Origin: Caballeronia grimmiae
GTDB lineage: Bacteria > Pseudomonadota > Gammaproteobacteria > Burkholderiales > Burkholderiaceae
Length of the DNA: 64,000 nt
Reading direction: 5' to 3'
NCBI RefSeq assembly: GCF_000698555.1
Contig: NZ_JFHE01000024.1
Location: forward strand, 1 to 64,000
In this document: positions 1 through 9,308 of the stretch, in pieces
Numbering within the stretch: the stretch's first letter is position 1
Layout of the letters: each line of letters starts with the position of its first letter
Position numbers and translations under genes: made by a program
The notes under the pieces: generated by a model
Databases searched by the model: none
What the model was told of the DNA's origin: nothing
The model's input: the letters and a program-made list of their open reading frames with translations, nothing else

Positions 1-160
1 AGTCGAGCACGCGGACCCAGTAGTTGCCGCCCGCGGCGCCGATGACCATCGGCGCGGCAATGACGAACACGGCGGTGAGAATGCCCACGACGAGCGTTTT
101 CGTCATGTTCTTCTCCGGGATGAGCGTCGTGGACGGCTCAATCGGTTGAATCGAAGTCAT
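1..160 (-). CDS. livM: Branched-chain amino acid type ABC permease LivM (5' part only)
   Basis: Only the first 53 codons are in the window; the rest lies beyond the left edge. The start ATG (complement of 158-160) has a GAGGAG ribosome-binding site upstream. The protein opens with a polar stretch and then the first hydrophobic segment, as in LivM permeases that carry an N-terminal extension. It lies 24 bp after the livH stop and shares its strand and operon. The LivM call rests mainly on this position, because a LivH-LivM pair is the standard inner-membrane channel of this transporter type. Confidence 0.75.
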   Translation of the reverse strand, partial: MTSIQPIEPSTTLIPEKNMTKTLVVGILTAVFVIAAPMVIGAAGGNYWVRVLD

Positions 161-184
161 TTTTCTGAGCTCCTCACACGAGGT

Positions 185-1135
185 TTAAGCGCGGTCCGCG
201 ACACGTTCGCCGAGCAGACCCGACGGACGGAACACGAGCACGATGATCAGCACGATGAAGGCGAACACGTCCTGGTAGTTCGACCCGAAGACGCCGCCCG
301 TCAGGTTGCCGATATAGCCGGCGCCCAACTGTTCGATGAGACCCAGCAACACACCGCCGACCATCGCGCCGCCGAGGTTGCCGATACCGCCGAGCACCGC
401 CGCCGTGAACGCCTTCAGGCCGGGAATGAAGCCCATGTAGAAGTGCGCGTTGCCGTATTCCAACGCGATCATCACGCCGGCCAAGGCAGCTAACGCCGAG
501 CCGATCATGAAGGTCGCGGAAATCACGAAGTTCGGGTTCACGCCCATGAGCGACGCGACGCCCGGATTCTCGGCAATGGCGCGCATTGCCCGGCCGAGCT
601 TGGTCTTGTGCACGAGAAGGAGCAGTCCGCCCATCACGAGGAATGCGACGACGATGATCACGATTTCGGTCATCGAGGTCACGGCGCCCGGACGGGTTTC
701 GTCGGCGGCGATCAGGTTGATCGGGTCGGTCGGCAGGAGCTGCGGGAACGCCAGCGGATTACGGCCCCAGATCATCATCGCGATGGTCTGCAGCAGAATC
801 GACACGCCGATGGCGGTGATCAGCGGCGCGAGACGCGGCGCCTTGCGCAGCGGCCGGTAAGCGACGCGCTCGATCGTATAACCCACCACCGCGCACACGC
901 ATGTGGCAACGATAAGCGCAATGGTCAGCATGATCGGTCCGGGCAAGCCGGGAAAGTGATTCTGCATCACGCCGACGGCCGACAAGGCGACCATTGCCCC
1001 CACCATCAGCACGTCGCCGTGCGCGAAGTTGATGATGCCGAGAATCCCGTACACCATCGTATAGCCCAGTGCGATGATGGCGTAGACGCTGCCAAGCACC
1101 AGACCGTTGAGGATCTGCTGGATGAAAATGTCCAT
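185..1135 (-). CDS. livH: Branched-chain amino acid type ABC transporter permease LivH
   Basis: This 316-residue inner-membrane permease forms half of the channel of a hydrophobic amino acid/amide uptake ABC transporter. The N-terminus (FIQQILNGLVLGSVYAIIAL) is the hallmark LivH opening, followed by GYTMVYGILGIINFAHGD, and about eight hydrophobic segments follow. A conserved LKAFTAAVLGGIGNLGGAM loop near residue 240 is the usual site of contact with the ATPase. Length is normal for the family. It lies between livK and livM on the same strand, downstream of an amidase and a DUF2848 gene, so the substrate is more likely an amide or ureido compound than leucine; that is inference from context. 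Confidence 0.93.
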   Translation of the reverse strand: MDIFIQQILNGLVLGSVYAIIALGYTMVYGILGIINFAHGDVLMVGAMVALSAVGVMQNHFPGLPGPIMLTIALIVATCVCAVVGYTIERVAYRPLRKAPRLAPLITAIGVSILLQTIAMMIWGRNPLAFPQLLPTDPINLIAADETRPGAVTSMTEIVIIVVAFLVMGGLLLLVHKTKLGRAMRAIAENPGVASLMGVNPNFVISATFMIGSALAALAGVMIALEYGNAHFYMGFIPGLKAFTAAVLGGIGNLGGAMVGGVLLGLIEQLGAGYIGNLTGGVFGSNYQDVFAFIVLIIVLVFRPSGLLGERVADRA

Positions 1136-1261
1136 AATGTCCGAAATGCGGTGCGAAACTTCGCGGCATGCACCTCGTGCAGGCCGCGACGAATGCTCGA
1201 AAGGTGGAGGCGGAAGCGGAGGCCGCGGCGGACGACTCGCCCTACAGCGGCATCGCGAGAA

Positions 1262-2422
1262 TCAATCGTGAATGACGTCTGCGACGATTTTCTTGTCGTT
1301 CTTGAATTGATAGACGGTGATCGCCGCGCGGGTCAGATCGCCATGCGGATCGAACGATATGTTTCCCGTGACGCCGTCGTACTTCGTCGCCGGCATGGCT
1401 GCGAGAATCTTCGCCTTATCGGTCGAATCCGCGCGCTTCATTGCGTCGACGATTACATAGACCGCATCGTAGGCGAAGGGTGCGTACGCGTTGATGGGCG
1501 TCTTGAAGCGCTCGACGTAGCGCTTCTCGAAATCCGCACCGCGGGGCATGCGCGCGAGCGGCAATCCCGCTTCGGAGCAGACGAGATTGCGAATTGCGTC
1601 GCCCGCGAGCGCGTTCATCTTGTCGGTGCAAGCGCCATCGCCCGCGAGAATCCGCGCGCCGACCCCGAGATTCGCGGCTTGCTTGACGAGAGGGCCGGCC
1701 GTCGCGTCCGACCCGCCATACATGATGGCGTCAGGCTTCAATCCTTTTAATTTCGTCAGAATGGCGCGGAAGTCCGAGGCCTTGTCATTGGTGGCTTCAT
1801 GCGCCACGATCACGCCGCCGCCCGCGGTCACCGATTTGGCAAACTGCTCCGCGAGGCCTTGTCCGTAGGCGGTCGAATCGTCGACGACTGCAATGCGCTT
1901 CGCGTGCATCGAACCCATCGCATAACGCGCGAGGGCGGGGCCTTGCATCGCATCGGTCGCCACCAGACGATAGGTCGTCTTGTAGCCCTGCTGCGTATAA
2001 GCCGGATTCGTCGACGCAGGCGATATCTGCACTACGCCCGCCTCGCTAAAGATACGCGAAGCAGGAATGGACACGCCCGAATTGATATTTCCCACGACCG
2101 CCACAACGCCGTCGTCCACAAGTTTTTGAGCCACTTGCGTGCCGGTGCGAGGATCGGCCGCGTCGTCCTGCGAGTCCAGTCGAAGCGTAACTGGCCTGCC
2201 ACCGATCATGAGATGCCGTGCGTTAACATCCTCAATCGCCATGCGCGCGGCATTCTCGCTGTCCTTGCCGATGTTGGCGAGCTGACCGGTGAGCGGCGCC
2301 GCGTGTCCGATCACGACGACTGCATCGGACGCAGCCCGCACCGGCGCCGAAGCCGCGACGGCACACAGAGCAATGACGAGGGATGCATGGCGAGTCACCA
2401 GAGAAGGTTCGATGTTGTTCAT
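1262..2422 (-). CDS. Periplasmic substrate-binding protein of Liv-type ABC transporter (LivK-like)
   Basis: A 386-residue periplasmic binding protein of peripla_BP_6 type. A signal peptide is visible (hydrophobic LVIALCAVAASAPVRA, cleavage expected after about residue 30). Then comes VVVIGHAAPLTGQLANIGKD, the classic ligand-site opening of LivK proteins. Later blocks such as VAVVGNINSGVSIPASRIF and YAPFAYDAVYVIVDAM are typical of the fold. It captures the substrate for LivHM. It lies between the amidase gene and livH on one strand with short gaps, consistent with one operon. The exact ligand cannot be read from the sequence. Confidence 0.9.
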   Translation of the reverse strand: MNNIEPSLVTRHASLVIALCAVAASAPVRAASDAVVVIGHAAPLTGQLANIGKDSENAARMAIEDVNARHLMIGGRPVTLRLDSQDDAADPRTGTQVAQKLVDDGVVAVVGNINSGVSIPASRIFSEAGVVQISPASTNPAYTQQGYKTTYRLVATDAMQGPALARYAMGSMHAKRIAVVDDSTAYGQGLAEQFAKSVTAGGGVIVAHEATNDKASDFRAILTKLKGLKPDAIMYGGSDATAGPLVKQAANLGVGARILAGDGACTDKMNALAGDAIRNLVCSEAGLPLARMPRGADFEKRYVERFKTPINAYAPFAYDAVYVIVDAMKRADSTDKAKILAAMPATKYDGVTGNISFDPHGDLTRAAITVYQFKNDKKIVADVIHD

Positions 2423-2489
2423 GGTCGGGTTCCCTAATTATGAGTTGGCAGGTTCTTCCAGTTTTCGGTGGCCGAAAATCACTGTCCAA

Positions 2490-3872
2490 CTACAAATTCT
2501 TGCTGCTGCCGATAAGAAAACCTTGCGGCACCCCGCCGTTCTCACGAAGAAGCGCTTCAACGCTGCGACCGATGGAAAGCACCTTCGCATCTGCGAGCGA
2601 ACTGCCGACGATCGACAGTCCCACGGGCAATTCTCCCTTACTATGACAAGGCGTCGTGAGCGCGCAGCCGTCCATGAGATTCACGATGCTCGGATTGCGG
2701 AGAACGGCCGCATTCGCTGCGAAGAATGCTTCGTCGTCGCTTTCGAGCGGCGCCATGAGCGGTGGCACACATGCGACCGTCGGCATGAGCCACGCATCGA
2801 ACGCCGACAGCCTTCGTCGTGCCGCCGCGACGAAACGCTCGCGCACACCGATGAGATCGATGTAATCTGCCGCAAGAATGCTTCTGCCTTTTTCCAGCCT
2901 TGTCAGCACGCGCGGGTCATACAGATGCGCACTTTCTTCGACATGACGCCTGTGCCAGGACCAGGCTTGCGCGGCCGTGATGCCGGGTTGTGGCGCGTGC
3001 GCCAGTGCTTCATCGAGTTCCGGAAAATCGAAGGGGACGATGGTTACACCCGCTTCTCGAAGCAGTCCTATGGCGCGGTCGAAGGCGCGGCGTACGTCAT
3101 CGTCGCTTTCGTCAACGACATGCCGATAGTCCACGCCGAGACGCAGTTTGCCGAGTGCGCGAGGAGCGGAGTTCAACTGTTGCGCGGACAGAATGCCGTC
3201 CGCGATCACGCAGCAATCAACACTGGCTGCGATCGCGCCGACCGAATCGAACGCGGCGGCGAGCGGAATCACGCCGTCGAGCGGCACCCTGCGCGCGGTC
3301 GGCTTGAACGCGGTCAGCCCGCAGAACGCGGCAGGAATGCGCAAAGATCCGCCCGTATCCGTGCCGAGCCCCCAGGCCGCGTGCCCGCGTGCTACAGACA
3401 CGGCGGCCCCCGAACTTGATCCACCGACGACACGCGTGCGGTCGTGCGGATTGTGCGGAGTGCCGTAGTGTGGATTGACGCCCAGACCAGAATAGGCGAA
3501 TTCGCTCATGTTCGTGCGGCCCACGAACACGGCGCCCGCGTCGCGCAACCGCGAGATCGCTACGCTGTCGCGGGATGCGGACGGTGCATCGCGCAACACG
3601 CGCGATCCCGCCGATGTCACTTGCCCTTTCACGTCAAAGAGATCTTTCACGGAAACCGGCAAACCGGCGAGCGCCGAAGGCACGTAGTCCCGTATCCGCA
3701 ATGCATCGCAGGTGTCGGCCGCCTGCCTGGCCGCCGGCTGATCGACGCTCACGTAGATGGCGCCATCCTCTTGCGCGTCGCGTTGTATGGAATGAAGCGA
3801 ATCGTCGAGCAGGCTGCCGGCCGAAATCTCACGCTCACGCATCCGTTGCTGAAGCTCACGTAGGGTCGGCAT
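2490..3872 (-). CDS. Amidase signature family hydrolase
   Basis: A 460-residue amidase signature (Ser-cisSer-Lys) enzyme. The catalytic Lys is in LAGLPVSVKDLFDV near residue 75, and the Gly/Ser-rich signature VVGGSSSGAAVSVARG with the two catalytic serines lies near residue 150, followed by GLGTDTGGSLRIPAAF. It should hydrolyse a carboxamide to acid plus ammonia in the cytoplasm. ATG at 3872 is chosen because GGAG lies 8 bases upstream; an in-frame GTG at 3881 is possible. The coding region starts 5 bp after the DUF2848 stop. Related enzymes include allophanate hydrolase-type and Glu-tRNA amidotransferase A-type amidases; the transporter and AllA-like gene favour a small amide or ureido substrate. 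Confidence 0.9.
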   Translation of the reverse strand: MPTLRELQQRMREREISAGSLLDDSLHSIQRDAQEDGAIYVSVDQPAARQAADTCDALRIRDYVPSALAGLPVSVKDLFDVKGQVTSAGSRVLRDAPSASRDSVAISRLRDAGAVFVGRTNMSEFAYSGLGVNPHYGTPHNPHDRTRVVGGSSSGAAVSVARGHAAWGLGTDTGGSLRIPAAFCGLTAFKPTARRVPLDGVIPLAAAFDSVGAIAASVDCCVIADGILSAQQLNSAPRALGKLRLGVDYRHVVDESDDDVRRAFDRAIGLLREAGVTIVPFDFPELDEALAHAPQPGITAAQAWSWHRRHVEESAHLYDPRVLTRLEKGRSILAADYIDLIGVRERFVAAARRRLSAFDAWLMPTVACVPPLMAPLESDDEAFFAANAAVLRNPSIVNLMDGCALTTPCHSKGELPVGLSIVGSSLADAKVLSIGRSVEALLRENGGVPQGFLIGSSKNL

Positions 3873-3877
3873 GACGC

Positions 3878-4561
3878 TCACTCCACATGCAACAGGGCAT
3901 TGACGCGGTAACGATGTGCGAGAGTGCGATCGAGCACCGGATCGTGCAACTCGATCTCAAACAGGTGCGCAGGTTCCAGCGGACCGAGCAACGCCTGCGT
4001 GCCGCAAAAGATAACGGTATAGGGTGCAATCGCAGAAGCAGCGCTTACGTCATCGAGCAGCTGCTCTGCATGTAGCAGTCGTGAAAGCGGCCCTTCCTGA
4101 TACAGCGTTCGGCGCGCCTGATCGTCGATAAGCCAGCTACGCGCAACAAGCTGGTCCCAGTGCGGCACAACGTCGTCGTAGCGCCAGAGGCGCGGGCCCA
4201 TAGGCTTCGCACACACTTGTTTGGAAATGGCGACATCGTAGCCCTCGGCCTTGCGATCAGTGTGATCCGAGCCGATTCCAACCAGCATCCCATGTTCCGG
4301 ATGCAGCAGCAGCACCGCCTCGACCTCACCCGATGAGTGGTCGCCCACGACGTCGATAGTCTCACGAGACGTCAGCAACGCTGGAGACAACTCGTAGAAG
4401 CACGGGACGGTGGAGGGCCTTTTCACGCCGATCGCGGCGAGTTCGGCGATGTGCCGCTCGACTTCCTCGACGTTTCGCCCGGCCCATCCTGCAATCACGA
4501 GGCGTGCTGGATCGAAGTGGACTGGCAGGTCGTTGTTGATGACGAATTGAAGCGAAGACAT
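3878..4561 (-). CDS. DUF2848 domain protein
   Basis: A 227-residue soluble protein that I recognise as DUF2848, a family distantly related to fumarylacetoacetate hydrolase folds. Typical blocks are VIAGWAGRNVEEVERHIAEL near the start, then LLLHPEHGMLVGIGSDHTDRK and ISKQVCAKPMG in the middle. Its biochemical activity is not established to my knowledge. The start at 4561 (MSSLQF) is preferred over a longer in-frame start at 4624, because the longer version runs into the AT-rich divergent promoter. It is the first gene of the minus-strand amidase/Liv operon and diverges from a LysR gene. Confidence 0.82.
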   Translation of the reverse strand: MSSLQFVINNDLPVHFDPARLVIAGWAGRNVEEVERHIAELAAIGVKRPSTVPCFYELSPALLTSRETIDVVGDHSSGEVEAVLLLHPEHGMLVGIGSDHTDRKAEGYDVAISKQVCAKPMGPRLWRYDDVVPHWDQLVARSWLIDDQARRTLYQEGPLSRLLHAEQLLDDVSAASAIAPYTVIFCGTQALLGPLEPAHLFEIELHDPVLDRTLAHRYRVNALLHVE

Positions 4562-4723
4562 GGTGTGTTCAAACAGAGTATCGACGTGCTCATGTTTCCG
4601 CGCGGCCCTGGCATTGTCCAACAATTAAAAGTTAATGGATTGACTAAATTTTTCTTGCTCCGGACGAAGCATCGAAGCGATTACACTGAAGCCTCCAACA
4701 CGGTGTCGATCGACGGAAGAACC
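4562..4723. promoter_or_regulatory. Divergent promoter region between DUF2848 and LysR genes
   Basis: An AT-rich 160-bp gap between divergent genes. It contains ATTAAAAGTTAAT (about 4624-4636) and TTGACTAAATTT just after it, an arrangement expected for an autoregulated LysR-type intergenic region. The exact boxes cannot be assigned from sequence alone. Confidence 0.5.
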
Positions 4724-5686
4724 ATGAACGTCCGATTCCTTGAGTCTTTTGTCTGGCTGGCGCGCTTGCGCAGTTTTCGTCTGACAGCCGAGCGAATGCA
4801 TGCGACTCAGGCGGCTATTTCGAGCCGCATATCCGCGCTTGAACTCGAACTGGGCGTGAAACTGTTCGACCGTGGCCCGCGCGACATTACCTTGACGCAG
4901 GAAGGCAGCAAGGCGCTGCCTTTCGCGGAGCAGATCGTCAAGATCACGCGCGAAATGGCAGATAGCGTGGGTGACAGAAAGAAAATCGGCGGCATGCTGA
5001 GGCTGGGCGCGATCGAATCGGTCGTGCATACGTGGCTTCCCGACCTGCTGAAACGGATTCGCGAGGAGTATCCGAAACTGACGCTCGAACTAACGAGCGA
5101 CACGTCCGCAAGTCTCTCGGCGCTGATCGGCAATGGCCATCTCGATGCCGCGTTGTTGAGCACGTCCATCAACAGCGCGGACTTGGGCAATATCATGCTC
5201 GGAAGCCTCCCGATGTGCTGGGTCGCGAGCCCCCGACTGGGCATCTCAGCCGAGACGCTGTCCGAAGCCGAACTGGCGACTTTCCAGATCGTCAGTTTCC
5301 CGCGGCACTCGCAGCCGCATGCTTATCTGGTCGAGCTTTTTTCGTCGGCCAGCGAGAACGAGGTGCAGATCAACTGTCTGTCGTCTGCGGCTGCGATCAG
5401 CCGCCTCGTCCTCGATGGTTTCGGCATTGGCGCGGTCCCCGCTGCATTCGTGTTGAGCGAGATCGAAGGCGGTCAGTTGAGCGTGCTGCAGGTCGCGCAT
5501 CGCGTGCCTGACCTTCCGCTGTTCGTGTCATACCGTCGAAGTCCCGACAGTCTTCTTCCCGAATCGATCGCACGTCTTGCCCGCTCCGTCATGCTCGACT
5601 ATGCGCTTCTGCACGGCCCGCGATACGCGTCGATACCCGCAATCGATAACGGCGCGATCGGCGACGAACCCTTCACCCGCGCTTGA
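4724..5686 (+). CDS. LysR family transcriptional regulator
   Basis: A 320-residue LysR regulator. The N-terminal winged helix-turn-helix is clear (FLESFVWLARLRSFRLTAERMHATQAAISSRISALE, residues 4-38) with LFDRGPRDITLTQEGSKALP after it; a periplasmic-binding-like effector domain follows. It diverges from the DUF2848/amidase/Liv operon, the usual position of its activator, and it is followed 24 bp later by an AllA-like gene that may be cotranscribed. The effector is probably the imported amide or its product (inference). Confidence 0.92.
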   Translation: MNVRFLESFVWLARLRSFRLTAERMHATQAAISSRISALELELGVKLFDRGPRDITLTQEGSKALPFAEQIVKITREMADSVGDRKKIGGMLRLGAIESVVHTWLPDLLKRIREEYPKLTLELTSDTSASLSALIGNGHLDAALLSTSINSADLGNIMLGSLPMCWVASPRLGISAETLSEAELATFQIVSFPRHSQPHAYLVELFSSASENEVQINCLSSAAAISRLVLDGFGIGAVPAAFVLSEIEGGQLSVLQVAHRVPDLPLFVSYRRSPDSLLPESIARLARSVMLDYALLHGPRYASIPAIDNGAIGDEPFTRA

Positions 5687-5710
5687 GACTGCGCCCCACT
5701 TGGTAATCCC

Positions 5711-6250
5711 ATGACGACATCTCCTGCCATCACCATTGAGAAACTCGATGCGACTGCCTGTGCGCCTTATGGCGTCATGCTTGGAACTCCGCCGCGCGCG
5801 GATGATCCCTCGACCTTCCTGAGTCCCCAGTCCGACTTCTGGCGCGCGCAGCTCTTCGAGACCGGCGATACCGCCGCCGAGATCCTATGGGTGGTGTACC
5901 GAGAGCAACCGTTGTCGGTTTCGACGCTCGAGGCGCACCATCTGACGCAGCAGGCGGTGGTTCCACTGACCGGTTCCATCATCCAGATACTCGCGACTTC
6001 CGATGATGAAGGAAACCCGAACCTGAGGACACTTCGGGCATTCGAGATCAAACAGGGACAAGGCCTTTGCATGTACGCGCGCACATGGCATGCAACACGT
6101 GTCCGCAAGGGGGAAACAGCATGTCTCATGCTGACGCGCGCATCGACCACACGAGATCTTGCCACCAGCTTGCGCGACGCGCGCTTACCAGTCGAAACGG
6201 TCCTTTGTCACATTGACGCCTTCTCGTTGCATCAAGCGGTGGCATCGTGA
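5711..6250 (+). CDS. Ureidoglycolate lyase (AllA) family protein
   Basis: A 179-residue cupin-like protein resembling ureidoglycolate lyase. Features are TACAPYGVMLGTPPR near the N-terminus, EAHHLTQQAVVPLTG (residues 77-91) and a late block MYARTWHATRVRKGETACLML, where the AllA family has PGxWHxPL. It probably acts on a ureido or amide-containing acid made by the pathway of the neighbouring amidase. True AllA gives glyoxylate plus urea; the relaxed W-H-A-T site here suggests a variant substrate. It lies directly downstream of the LysR gene. Confidence 0.75.
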   Translation: MTTSPAITIEKLDATACAPYGVMLGTPPRADDPSTFLSPQSDFWRAQLFETGDTAAEILWVVYREQPLSVSTLEAHHLTQQAVVPLTGSIIQILATSDDEGNPNLRTLRAFEIKQGQGLCMYARTWHATRVRKGETACLMLTRASTTRDLATSLRDARLPVETVLCHIDAFSLHQAVAS

Positions 6251-6378
6251 ACCTCTGAATGTTTTGCACCTCTTTGAATAGGCCGACGCTACAATTAAAT
6301 GGCTACTTAAATGGCTTGGCTTTATCATTCCCACAGTCCGAGATTGGCCGACAAGAGCACGCTCGCCGGCCGCTGCAT

Positions 6379-6951
6379 TTAGACCTCCGTTTTCACAGCC
6401 ATCTCAAGCGCGTCGTCGACCTCGATCCCGAGGCAACGCACCTTACTCCCAATCGTCGTGTGGATAACAGCAGCGGAACCACCCGCAGGTTCTTGGTGCG
6501 ACGATAAATAAAGGAGGCTTTCGTTCGTCGCATTGTGTACGTGCCGTACTCGCTGTCGTCGAGGCGGACTGACGCGACACAGCGATGAACGATGCGCGCA
6601 TACCGCCGCGTCGACACATGAGCTGAAGCGTGCAGCCGACTTGGTAACAGGTAGTCGGCTGGCTTTAACCTCGGGCCGAAATCCAGGCTGAAATCTCTGA
6701 CGGGCCTGCGCCGTCATTTCAACCTGCACCGGTCGACCGGTTTCCTGCTGAATGAAAGTCGCGCGAGCGACAACATGCCCTGCGATACAGATGTCTTGAA
6801 CCTCCAGTCGCGTCAGACCGCAGGCACGGAGCTTACTGTCGATTGCCAAGTCGAATAGAGCAAACTTGGGAGCGACGGACGAGAGCTGGAGTCTTTCTCG
6901 AATAGCCCAGATCTCAAGAAGCTTCAACGGAGGCTTCTGTAAGTTTTCCAA
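6379..6951 (-). pseudogene. Tyrosine recombinase, frameshifted
   Basis: The N-terminal half reads as a small tyrosine recombinase of a type common in beta-proteobacteria (PLKLLEIWAIRERLQL, FDLAIDSKLRACGLTRLEVQD). After about residue 85 the frame is lost. The expected STRRYARIVHRCVASVRL, YGTYTMRRTKASFIYRRTKNLR block, which carries the box-II HTMRRT-like arginine, is in another frame (6393-6617), and the last stretch CLGIEVDDALEMAVKTEV returns to the first frame. At least two compensating frameshifts have therefore broken it. Confidence 0.8.
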
Positions 6952-6974
6952 AGGCGCGGGCCTAACGTTCTCGC

Positions 6975-7330
6975 CTCGGCGTGAGCGTCGCGCAGATCGA
7001 GGCGCGCATCAACGCGATCGTTGCGCGGCACGAAGGCGTTAGCGTCGAGATCACGCGGCTGTACGAGCCAAACTGACCTCGCCCGACCACCAGAAAGTGC
7101 AGCGCGCTCCGCCGCAATTGCGCGGCGCGGCTCGGCATCGCGCCGGTCGTCAACAGGCGCGTGGGCACATCGGACGCGCGGCACTACCGCATGCACGGCG
7201 TGCCCACCGTGGGCTGCGGACTCAACGCGCACAACATGGGCTCGTTCGACGAGAAAGTCCACATCGACGAGCTGTGCGCGCTCGGCGAAATCGACGCCCT
7301 CCCGACTACCTACACGACATCTGACCGGCC
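6975..7330 (+). pseudogene. M20 family metallopeptidase remnant
   Basis: Fragments of an M20 peptidase/acylase C-terminus lie in two frames. One reads VSVAQIEARINAIVARHEGVSVEITRLYEPN and then a stop near 7075. The other, from about 7161, reads SDARHYRMHGVPTVGCGLNAHNMGSFDEKVHIDEL, matching the terminal metal/substrate motif of ArgE/DapE/CPG2 enzymes (TDARHFR.. G.PTV.. GLG.HN). No N-terminal domain is present, so this is a remnant. Confidence 0.7.
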
Positions 7331-7435
7331 CGTTCAGCTTTCGTATCGCGGATCGCGTCAACTTGCGCACGTCGCATCGACCATGTAAAACGCCATGTCA
7401 CACGACCTGACTCTCAACCGCGAGCAGCGCGGCAA

Positions 7436-8056
7436 GTGAGGGCGCATTCCGGCCTCGGCGCTAGTCGGCAACATGTCGAGTTCTACGACCTCTTCATCTA
7501 CGGCTTTATCGCCGCCATCCTCACGAAGGCGTTCTTCCCGACGGGCGACGCCTACACATCGATGCTCGACCGGCGCGACCTTCGCCATCAGCTACTTCAT
7601 CCGGCCGCTCGGCGCGGTCGTGATCGGCGGATACGCAGACCAGCACGGCCGCAAGTCCGCGATGATGCGGACCATCTGGGTTCCGGCGCTCAGCACGCTC
7701 GTCATCGCTTGCGCGCCTTCTTATGCAATGCTCGGTCGCGCAGATCTTCCTGCCGCCCGTGTTCGGCGCACTGTCGGATCGCGTGGGACGGCTCGCGCTT
7801 ATCCCGCCTGCTGACGGTCGCCCTCACGATGCCGGCGTTCCATCTGATGGTCGCGCAGCCCACGGTCGGCATGTACGTGCTCTGCATCACCGGCCTCACC
7901 GCCTGCGTGATGGTATTCCAGGGCGCGATGCCCGCGTTCGTCGCGGAGCTGTTTCCGCACGACACGCGCACAGCCTGCATCGCGATCGTGCATAACCTGA
8001 CCTTCGCGGTGCTCGCCGGCCTCTCGCTGATGATCTGCACGTGGATCGCCAACTAG
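7436..8056 (+). pseudogene. MFS transporter (metabolite:H+ symporter type) remnant
   Basis: Pieces of one MFS protein occur in different frames: VEFYDLFIYGFIAAILTKAFF (7478-7540), then FAISYFIRPLGAVVIGGYAD with QHGRKSAMM (7580-7670), PVFGALSDRVGRLAL (about 7755-7800), and a long C-terminal part with YVLCITGLTACVMVFQ. The order matches an MHS-family transporter, but several helices are missing between the pieces and there is no single reading frame. It is a deleted, frameshifted gene in the same decay zone as the recombinase and peptidase remnants. Confidence 0.78.
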
Positions 8057-8171
8057 ACCGGCAGCAAGTCGTGCCCGCGTGGTATTGATGGCCTTGCCGC
8101 GGGCCCGCTTGCCCGACTCGAACACAGCGATTGGTTCACTGACTATGGCGCGCGGTCCCACTCCTTGATGC

Positions 8172-9053
8172 TCAGAGGCGCTCAGCCAGCCGCAGTGCGA
8201 AGAAATCAGTCACCTGTCGTACTCGCGCGGAGATGAACTTTCGATTCGGCCAAATTAGGCTAACGTCTCGAGTTTCACTGATGAAATCGTCAAGAACGGT
8301 GACTATGTCTGCGTCACGCCACTCGCCAGACAAAGAGGCTCGAAAAAACATCCCAATGCCAACGCCTGCCTGGACGGCGGATAAGATGGTTTCAACGGTG
8401 TTAGACGAAAGGTTCCCGCTGACTGGCACATTAAAACTGCCGCGCGGTCCGCTAAAAGTCCAGTTTTCCATTCCATTGAAGATGAGACAGTTGTGATTCA
8501 CCAGATCTTCTGGCACCTCCGGCCTCCCATGTTGCTCGAAATAGACGCGGGATCCCGCGCACACCAGCGAAGTGTTTGCCACGCGCTTGACGACAGCGTC
8601 GGGACTGTGGAAAGGGCTGACTCTGATTGCTAAATCGATGCCTTCCACAAGCAGGTCTTGCACGGAGTCAACGAGTTTTAGATCGAGCTGCAGCTTCGGA
8701 TGGACCGTAAGCAATTGCGGAACGAGTGGCAACACGTGCAGCCGGCCAAACGTGGCCGGCGTCGCGATCCTGACAAGTCCAGAGAGTTCGTGCGTGCTGC
8801 TCATCAGCTCACCGTCCGCCTGCGCCATCTCTTCAAGGAGCGGCTTCGTGCGCTCGTAGTATCTTCGACCTTGATCGGTCAGCGTGACGCTTCGCGTGCT
8901 CCGATTGAGCAATTGGACGCTAAGACGCCTTTCGAGCGCACTCACGGATTTGCTGATGGCCGATTGCGAATCTCCAGTCCGTCTGGCCGCGGCCGAAAAG
9001 CCGCCGGCCTCTACAACTGCCACGAAGGCGGCCAGTTCCTGAAAGCGATCCAT
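8172..9053 (-). CDS. LysR family transcriptional regulator
   Basis: A 293-residue LysR regulator with N-terminal HTH (FQELAAFVAVVEAGGFSAAA then RRTGDSQSAISKSVSALERR) and the usual LLNRSTRSVTLTDQG wing. The effector domain resembles the CrgA/AaeR subgroup (VRIATPATFGRLHVLPLVPQ). ATG at 9053 is preferred; an in-frame TTG at 9074 would add seven residues. It diverges from the SDR gene at 9309 across about 255 bp and likely controls it (inference). Confidence 0.9.
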   Translation of the reverse strand: MDRFQELAAFVAVVEAGGFSAAARRTGDSQSAISKSVSALERRLSVQLLNRSTRSVTLTDQGRRYYERTKPLLEEMAQADGELMSSTHELSGLVRIATPATFGRLHVLPLVPQLLTVHPKLQLDLKLVDSVQDLLVEGIDLAIRVSPFHSPDAVVKRVANTSLVCAGSRVYFEQHGRPEVPEDLVNHNCLIFNGMENWTFSGPRGSFNVPVSGNLSSNTVETILSAVQAGVGIGMFFRASLSGEWRDADIVTVLDDFISETRDVSLIWPNRKFISARVRQVTDFFALRLAERL

Positions 9054-9308
9054 CTCTACCTGTTCATCGTTCAATGTACGCGGGCGCCTTTAACACGCCG
9101 ATGACTGCGGCTGACTTATTCTTTGAAAGAATAAGTCTTATGAAATTTAGCCTAATTATCGCGGAAAAGCGGCTCAATTACCATTGCAGCACTGCCGTTG
9201 AGATTGACTGCGCTCAGCGAGCGATTGTGACTTGCCGGGCGACCTAACCGCTCGGTAGGTAACGTCGTTGCGGGTTCAATCACCTGTTTATCGAGTCAAG
9301 GAGAAGTT

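Noticed and set aside
608..1750. Long plus-strand open frame over livH and livK
   Set aside because: It is opposite to two well-recognised genes, has a His/Arg-rich composition typical of antisense frames in high-GC DNA, and shows no family pattern.
2289..3419. Long plus-strand frame opposite the amidase gene
   Set aside because: Antisense artefact; the minus-strand amidase motifs are complete.
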